This document shows positions 55,844 to 64,000 of a DNA stretch of 64,000 nucleotides, piece by piece. Within the stretch, counting starts at the first letter, position 1. The number at the start of each line of letters is the position of its first letter. The stretch is from Scortum barcoo (Eukaryota > Chordata > Actinopteri > Centrarchiformes > Terapontidae). Where the stretch lies: positions 8,881,613 through 8,945,612 of the forward strand of contig CM041531.1 of NCBI GenBank assembly GCA_023238725.1. The letters are read 5' to 3'. The translations under genes were made by a program, and so were the position numbers. The notes below the pieces were generated by a model. The model made no database searches, had not been told where the DNA came from, and worked only from the letters and a program-made list of their open reading frames with translations.

Positions 55844-58800
55844 CATTTCCTACTAGTACTGTGTAACATTAGTGATATGTTCATGTTTTAATATCCAGAC
55901 TGTTTTGTAGATGCTAGGTTTGCTAACAGTTTCTCCAGTATCCATGTTTGCCCTGCGTCACCTTTATTTGTACAAACACTTAACATATTCTAACAGTGAA
56001 CAGTGTACTCCGCCCTCCCTGGCACTTCCCCTTCCTTCTGTGTCCTTTGTCTCCTTATTTCTATTCAGGTGTTGAATCTATAAACCATTTAATATGGCCA
56101 ATGACTTTCATTGTTCTGATAGACTGTCATGTCCTGCCAAAGCTAATGTTTGTCTAACATTTTATTGGCAGTAGCTGGTTGAAAACAGTAAGGAGGTGCA
56201 GTGGCGTTTTCTTAACAAAAAAAGGGCTCCGCCAACAATAAAAAGTTAACTGTCATGCTGTCTGCCAAACTAGAGGGATAACTGCTTCTGCTAGTATGAC
56301 GGAGCGATATTGAACAGTGACATTGTAGTCACTGACCAGGTTTTATTTGGTAGATGCTGTCATAAACATTAAGTTATGTAAGTATTTTAACATCTAGAGC
56401 AAATGCGCACTTGGTGACATTTCTCCAAATTCTTGCCCTTCGACTTTTGACCAAAGAGGTAAGATACAACATTATAACCAATCAGGGATATTATCAAGGC
56501 TTCACCTCCAGAGACCTTTGTGTTCAAGTTTCTACAAAACCAGGTTGTTATTGTGATGTTTGCGACTTATTTCTCAGAATGTAACTGAAAAAAAAAATTG
56601 GTCTGAGATTAAATGTTGCTCAAATACCAGAGATAACGCCTCAGTCACCTGCCAAGCAGATTCAAGCTGACCTTCATGCGCAAGGTAAATATGTTTTAAC
56701 CCAGATCCTCTTTTGACAACTTGATGAAAGACGGCTACATAACGAAAGGTCTCTGTGAATCTCACTGCTGAAGAGTCGGAAGAAAGCGAAACTGAACTTT
56801 GCAAGCAAACACCTGAATAAGCCAAAATGAAAATCTGAGCTTTAGGTGACCCTGAACACTCTTCAGAGAACTGGCAGTAATCGTTGCTTTAGTCCTCCAA
56901 ATCTAAATGACACCAGAAACCTGTGAGAAAATGTTGCAGTGTTGAGAAACTGACCTGTCAACAGGCATTACAATTGCTTTCATGGCAGCTAACAGTTCAC
57001 CTACCTGCTTTCACCTCCTACTTTTTCAAGCCTTAGTTCCCCTGTGTACAGCACCTACATACAAAAAGATATTCAGCGACTCACAGACTGAAACTAACAT
57101 TGTAAAGATTGCTTCCAGAGGTAACATTAAAACTGATTTCGGTATCTTGCAGCTCTTCAATTCAACAGACAAACATTTTTCTTCTGGAAAACAAAACTAG
57201 TTTTGTTTAGAGTCTGTAGTGCAAAGTCTTAAAATTAACCTGTCGATTTTAAGTATTGACTGATTGATAACAGTGCAGTACATTTTGAGTTCACAAAAAC
57301 ACAATTAGCCTAAACAGTGTATTTTTAGAAGAATATCTATTATCTGTCATCTATCAGTTCACAACTTCAAAAAAACATGTTGTTGTCTTACACTGGCATT
57401 TAACAGACATCAGTGTCTGTTAATCAAGCATGTATCATTGTGGAATTAAACACTTACCCTTACCCCCCTACTTACCCTGGTGAAATCAAATATATATTAA
57501 AACTCCCAAATGTCAGTTTTAATATGAAATTTCAGTAAATCTGGGAGAAAGAAAACATGATTATTAACATACTGTGCTTAACGTATGGTTACTGGGTATC
57601 TACCACCAGGAGATGGCAGTACTAACCATGAAAGATGCTCACTTTGGGAGCTGATGGTGTGTACCTGTCCTGCCCCACCCCCACCGCTGTTGCTCTTGCA
57701 GTTATATTAAAAACACACAGTGCCATATTCCTTTTGATCTGTCGTTATATCAGCTGCATTTTCCAGTCAGCCTTTCTTTATCCATCTCAGCTTTCATCAT
57801 ATACTGTGTGGAGGATATTGAAAAAATAGGTTTTCTTTGTTTTGAGGCATGGTTGCTGCAGGGATACACTGTGTTGGCTTTACACTTAAGCACTAGACAC
57901 TGATTAACCTGTTTGTAGGCTTTTATGACCTGCTCTAGTGGTGGTGGTGATAATGATGATGATGACGACAGACCTATGGACAGTGAACTCCACCTGCTTG
58001 GTATCAAAGACTGCAAACACTTAACCTGAACTAACAAAAAAGTCAGGCTAATGTTTCACAAAGTCAAAGGAATTCCTCTCAGATCAGGTTATTCCACTAA
58101 ACCTCACTTTTCCAGTCAGGAAGGCTCAGCTCAACCATTGATTTTCCATTGATTGAAAATATATTGACTGTTTTCCTCACAAACATGGAATTTACAATAG
58201 TCTTTGTTTGCAGACCAGCTCTGTCAATAACACCCGAGATAACATATAAATCTGACTTTGTTTTTTTTTTTTTCAGTCTTCACAACTTTGTTTTGCTCGT
58301 GACGAAGGAGAAACAAAGCAAATGTCAAGATACTATATCCGCACATAACATTAGTCAATCCACACACCTCCACATGCACAAAAGGCAGGAACAAAGAAAA
58401 ACCAACAACACAGAAAACACTGACTCACTAAATGTTTAACTAGCGTGAAAAGATGACATCAGTCCACACCCTCGGTCTTCCCCTCTCTATCTGGGCCACA
58501 ACCTGAGGGGTACTGGCCTTATTGCCCAGACAGTGTTCCCTCACTGTTGTTCTAATGCTAGTCAAACATTATTTTGAATGGCCAAACTCAATAGTGGCAG
58601 TGTTCAGCCTGGCAGTGTAAATATTAGCAGAGCACACAGAGAAGCAGGAGTTGCTATGTGTGTATCTGTGTGCTAAGTGTCATCTCTCTGTCTGCTTTGT
58701 CTACACAGTACACAGCAGCAACAATAAAGTTGGTGGGCTCAAAAAGAAAGAGGAAGAAAAAACAAAGAGAAAGGAATTCAGGCTCATTCCAGCCCGATGC

Positions 58801-60004
58801 GCCTCCTTGTTTGACAAAGAAAGACATACCATTTTTCTATTATTAGCTGTTTTTTTTCCATCCTGCAGTCAGTGTTAGTCACAAATTCTTGCTATTATCT
58901 CTGCTATGTCTATTTTGCCTTACACTTATCGTGACAAATAAACGCAGCTGTCGAGCATTTTAATCTTCCCAGAGTAACCCTATGCTAATAAGCTTAAGAC
59001 AAAAAAGCTAACGTCTTTGCTTTGTTGAGAAAAGTCAATTTATTCTGCCAACAGTCTTTTCCTAGAAGTCACATGGTAGTCTACATAAACAAGACCAGGG
59101 CTGCTGCTTTGTGGATGAAAGCTCTCGCGGCAGCCTCAGCACATCTGTTGAAGTTTTTGTGCAACAAGTTCACTGACCATCAGTTCATCAGCAAAGTCAA
59201 GGACTCTGTGATGAGAGATCCTACATACAGTACTGTTTGTTCTCTGGTAATTTGCCATGAAACCGTAGAAATGGCTTTGTTTTCTCTTCCATGAGAAGTT
59301 TGTTTAGTGGCCAGCAAACATCAGGTGTTAAAGGAAATGGTCTACCTTGAATCATGACTGTCAGTGTGTCATTGGCCTTTCATAATGGTGTTGCCCCAAA
59401 AGTCAGTGAATGCAAATGCTTATAGAGCTCATTTATACAGATAATGAGCTAATGATAATAAAAAGAACCAGAAAAAACAGAAACCTTACACATTGTTAGT
59501 CACATGTATTTACTTTCTATTGTATTTACTTTCTAGTTGTTTAGTTATATTGTTTTGGTCAGTAGAGCTTCATATTTTGGTCATCAAACAGATGATGCGG
59601 TTCCATATACATGAAGTAATACTAAATATATATTGCTAAATGGGCTGTTTCATCAGGCAATATATCCATTGCATACTTTCTCTACTGGAGAGTGCTGATA
59701 AGTTTATTTTTTTCAAAATTAAGAAATAATGTAAAAAAAAAAGTATCCCATTCAATACATAACATGGTAACAAGTCTATGCTATCAACCAGTTTGAGGGA
59801 TCCTTACTAAAAATGCTTAATTATGTGTTTATGAAAAAAAAACTGATATTGACTGAAGTCTTATCAGTATTGGCCTCGAGACCTGTATCAGTTGAATTAT
59901 AATTAAAACTTAATTTTTGGCAAGAATTGTCTCATTTATAAAAATGATCAAATGTGTCATGAGTATGATTGCTGGCATAGTTTAAATTTCTGTCATTTTG
60001 TACT
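54481..60004. other. Intergenic, no gene seen
   Basis: No exon supported. It holds an AAT microsatellite at 55794-55842 and a short ATG-type repeat at 57947-57970. A T run lies at 55022-55037. Confidence 0.55.
55794..55842. repeat. (AAT)n microsatellite
   Basis: About sixteen uninterrupted AAT units, the longest simple repeat in the window. Confidence 0.97.
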
Positions 60005-60300
60005 TACTCATGCTAGAGCTGCAACAAGTTGTTTTTTGACTGATTAATTTTCAACTGTTAAATTATCAACTATTTTTATTATCAATTGATCATTTTTAAT
60101 CCTTTCTATATGAAAAGTGTCAATTATCTAATTTTGGACTCTGTCGTCAACAGTAAACTATCTTTCGACTGTGGACAAAACAAGACAGTTACGAATGTCA
60201 CCTTGGGTTTCGATAAACATTTTGCATTATTTTCTGACATTGTTAAGTTAATTAACTTAATTAATTAATTGGAAAATGATGGGCAGATTGATTTATTTTG
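60005..60300. repeat. Two opposed pieces of the 'gattaatcgatt' repeat family
   Basis: The left piece (60013-60100) reads gagctgcaaca, gattaattttc and attatcaattgat in one sense. The right piece (60160-60300) reads gacaaaacaagacagttac, gtcaccttgggtttcgat, attattttctgacattg and gggcagattgat, which is the family in the other sense. The same family is nested at 16.56-16.72 kb. Confidence 0.6.
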
Positions 60301-63300
60301 TGGTGAGACAAACAAAACAAGGATGAATATTTTTCATGCAGAGATATGAGTCAAATGCACACCTTAATGTTACGTTTTGTTTAGCAGTTACCTCCCTTTG
60401 ATGCCTCACACCGCTTACACACCTGCATTCATTCATATAATCGGCAGAATCACAGCGAAGAAGTGCTTTGCTGTTCACTGTAAGTTGGACGAAATAGAAA
60501 GAGCAGCTGTGAAAATGTTTGCAGTTTTATCTCGGGAGAAATGGGCATGAAGTACAAGCGTCTTCAGCTGGTTGAGAGGGATTCTCTTGAAATACTGTTT
60601 GTTCTGGGCACAGACACAAAACACTAATGTAAGTGATGGGTTAGGCAAGCAAATACACAAACAGGCTAATATTGACTATAGTTTTATGTTTGTTTATGTG
60701 CCATATGTGCCTGCTGTTCATGCCAAACAAGTCAAACAAGATTTAACTCGCTGTTTGTGTAAATAGTTTTTTCAATCAAAAGTTTTCAATATTATTCCCA
60801 AAAACCAAATTGTGCCAATGTTATTGTTGATTAATTTAACCGATAAACCAAAAATATTGTCCTTAAGAATAATGTTCTTTGTGTGTTAGTAAGCATTATT
60901 AAGTAATACTTAATGCTTCTTTTCATATTCATATACAGGCATCAGGTTTCCTTGTTGAGCTGCTGCAGCCTGCAGAGTTTAACAACCATGAAATGCACAT
61001 TAGGCTACCTTTAACTTTGTATGTTGAAACTTAGCTGGTAGAGGTGTTTTGCATTTATTTTACCCTCAGGCTGCTGCAAAAATGCCTACCTGGTGTTGCT
61101 CTTGGCCAAAGGAGCTCAGCTCAATGCTGTAGCTTCAATTGTAGCCCCGGGCTTCCTGCTGTAAACATGTGCTGACACTCTTTATTTCTCACACATTTAG
61201 CAGTTCCAGCAGGTCAGTTTTAAGAAACCTTAACATTGGAGGACAGTACCAGTATCCTATAGAGTCTTTCTGCCTCCCCTGTTATGTATGTGTGAACCAG
61301 GGTGTGCATCCGTCACCCTGTGTGTTGTACGTCCATGTGTACGTGTGTGTGGTCTGCATCTCCAAAGAGAGAATGCCAGACATTGAGACATGGCCTTGGG
61401 CTCATTCTCATGCAGGCCCATGGTGTGAGGCTGAGGCTGGGAGATAATTGCTTCTCTGAGGAGTGGATGGCCTTGGAGCTTTCTTCATCTACCGGTGCCA
61501 GCCACCAAGCTGTCCATCATATGGGCTTGATGAGTGACTTTCTCTGAGGAGAAACAAAGGCTATTAGCTGTGTATGTGCACAGCTGCTGTGCAAGCATAC
61601 AGAATTAACTTAAACATAACTTGCTTGCATACAAAGTGAGACACCGGCACACACTCCATCAACACCATCCCCATGTTTTTCTTCACTTCCCTTCCCATTA
61701 TCATCCTCCCTCCCCCTCTTCCTGTGCTTTCTAATCTCACTTCACACCTGCTGTCTCTGACATACATGTTTCCCCTGAGAGAAGAGAGTGAAGCTTGAGT
61801 GAAGGGCTAAGGCTTGGTGTGGGAGGTGGAGAGGGGGAGACAGATTGAGCCTATTTTATACGAGACCTCCCTGTGGCTCTAGTTTGGGCTTCAAAGATGA
61901 GGTGTATCCACCCACAGGGCAACATTTGTGCAGGATAAAGCCAAAAGAGGGTGTGATAATCCAAGTGGACATCACACTGCTGTGAATTTTTCACAATCCT
62001 TGAATGTGTTAAAAATGTACACATATAGACAAATACCAGAAGAAAAGCATTAGGATGCACTTAGTTTTTCACTGTTGAATGATTTTCTAAATATCCTCAT
62101 TTGGGATTTACTGAAAGGTAGCTGCTGCTGTCTTCATTTGTTAACCTGAGATCATTGAATCTTTAATTGTAAAATGCATTCAAATGACATATGCAGCTAA
62201 GACTAGACATCTGTAAGGTGTCAGAGCCTCCTAGTGCTTGATGATTGGCATGGCTTCGGCACCGATGTGTATTTCAGGTCCCTCCACAGGGCGTGAAACT
62301 CTAATGAGGGGGAAATTTGTGCTTGCTAAGCACGGTCAGATTTATGAGCCAGCAAGGCTCTCCAGCCCTGCACTGACAATGGATATAAATATAAGGACTC
62401 TTCAGGGGGGACTGTATCACATGGGGAATTGGGACCCTCCCAACATGGTTGTGTGTGAGGGGGCGGTTTCACAGGGCGTAGGCACAAATGATGCATTTTA
62501 TAAAGAATGGTTGGTTCGTTTCATGTAGTTTTACTGTTGGCTTATATGGACCACATTTTAGCATTGACGTTGTTCCTACTTTTCAACAAAAAGGACTATG
62601 CTCTAAAGTCATGGACTGAGGAATAAAGAAAATGCATAACAAAATATTCACTAAATGAAATACTTTTTTTTGAAGACTTGACAATAATGGGTTCTAAACA
62701 GTTTGCAAATCATCTCCCTACAGTAAGATTAGAGATTATTCCTGGTTATTGCTCATTCACATGTCTGCCCAGTATCCTGTCTTTGGATGCAAATGACTTA
62801 ACAGTGTTGCAGTTACTTCGGATAATCCAAAGATGTCATTGTGGGCTGTCATCACTGGAATTATCATCTTTTGTTCTGAGAAAATGGTCCCAGTTGTCTC
62901 AGTCAAAAAAGAAAAATACATATCATGTGGTACTTGGTGCGATTAGGCCGTGATGCTTATTTAGAGACTTCCTGATAATGGTCCGTAGTAGAAAGTATTC
63001 AAAACCTCATGAGAATTTAAGTGTGCTAATTTAAAGTGCATGACTGCTTATGCTACAGAAATGGCTAAGCAGTTACCCCTGTGAGTGTTGTGTTTCCCTC
63101 CTTCTTTGTGGCAAGCTAGGTAGGTTTTATACTGAGTGAGTATCTTAGATGTTATTAGTGGTTTCAACAGGAAGAGGGTGATTAAGTGTGTCTGTAATTT
63201 TTTTTTTCCCACATGTTTTCACTCTTCCCTCATTATGGCTTTCAATGAACCTATTCTTTCCTGGAGTGGCGTTTTGCATACATGGCGTTATTCTCCTTGG

Positions 63301-64000
63301 GACTCCACTGTTATCCTTTAGTTTTCTTTGGATGGTTAGTCTGAAATTTAAGGTGAAATGGCATAGGGCCATATTTCCTTTGCAAATTAGGATTCGTCAT
63401 GAAAACGTCAGTGGTTTCAGTTAATTAAGTATATGGCTTTCCTTTTCAGCTGTTTTGACGTACTCTTGACACTGTCCTCTTGTTTTGTTATACTTATAGC
63501 CATTTAAAAACGTTTTGTTTTTCACCCACTATGAATTTTCAGTTTGGTCTGGATTTAAACCAATCCTGACCTTCTCTCAACCTCTTGCCTCATTATTCTT
63601 CTATGTGGCAATGAAAACAAGGTGTGGTGGAAAGCCATCTTGGATGTTTGAAAACACTGTCAAAATATGAAATTTTCACTACTCTTACAGCTTTATAGGG
63701 GAATTGAGGTATTTCAGAGTCTAAAGGGGTTAAAGCTCTTGTTGTTAAATTATTTGATCATCAATCATGCACAAATTTGAAGCGGAAGTTAGAAAATAGT
63801 TTCCCTCAGGATCTAATAGCTTTTACCTCCTGGGCGTTTTTCAGTCGAAATCTAACTCTCTCTAAATGTTTCCATGTTCCCTCAATTCCATTGAGCTGTT
63901 AGTTTTCTTGTAAGAAACCATTAAGATTGATGCTTTTGAAATTATTATGTCTGCGTCTTACCCGCTGAGACAGATTTAATTCATTTTGGAGACACAATTA
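60301..64000. other. Intergenic to window end, no gene seen
   Basis: No exon supported. A relatively GC-rich, low-repeat stretch at about 62210-62500 contains a 96-codon open frame that I do not recognise. It is better treated as a candidate conserved element than as a gene. Confidence 0.55.

Overview
The window is animal genomic DNA, almost certainly from a percomorph (spiny-rayed) teleost fish. The evidence is two vertebrate genes with GT-AG introns, AT-rich non-coding DNA, and several dispersed repeat families that I recognise from percomorph genomes. There is one run of exactly 500 N (36031-36530).

Layout. (1) 1-9784, + strand: ten exons of a type I coronin, best matched to coro2b. They encode 409 residues from within the first WD repeats to the C-terminal coiled coil. 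The first ~70 residues lie upstream of the window. (2) 9785-13291: the interval between two convergent stop codons, holding both 3' UTRs. (3) 13292-18695, - strand: a complete seven-exon anp32a (254 residues) with its N-terminal LRR domain and acidic tail. Its first intron carries a GC-rich, CpG-rich stretch and simple repeats near the promoter, and old dispersed repeats further in. (4) 18696 to about 18960: the anp32a promoter, with two CCAAT/ATTGG boxes and a TATA-like box pointing away from anp32a. (5) About 19-64 kb: no protein-coding exon that I can support. This stretch holds degraded repeats, some as back-to-back inverted fragments, a 347-bp MITE-like element flanked by TTAA, a 3.4-kb block of scrambled partial tandem duplications beside the N gap, microsatellites, and several AT-rich islands that look like candidate conserved non-coding elements.

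The tail-to-tail order coro2b - anp32a matches human 15q23 and supports both names. The two genes have no known joint pathway. Coro2b is an actin and membrane-cortex WD protein; Anp32a is an acidic nuclear histone chaperone and phosphatase regulator. I see no bacterial-type system, CRISPR array, tRNA or rRNA gene, and no clear undescribed system. The most unusual parts are the duplicated mosaic at 37.3-40.7 kb, the inverted repeat-family pairs, and a possible divergent transcript from the anp32a promoter.
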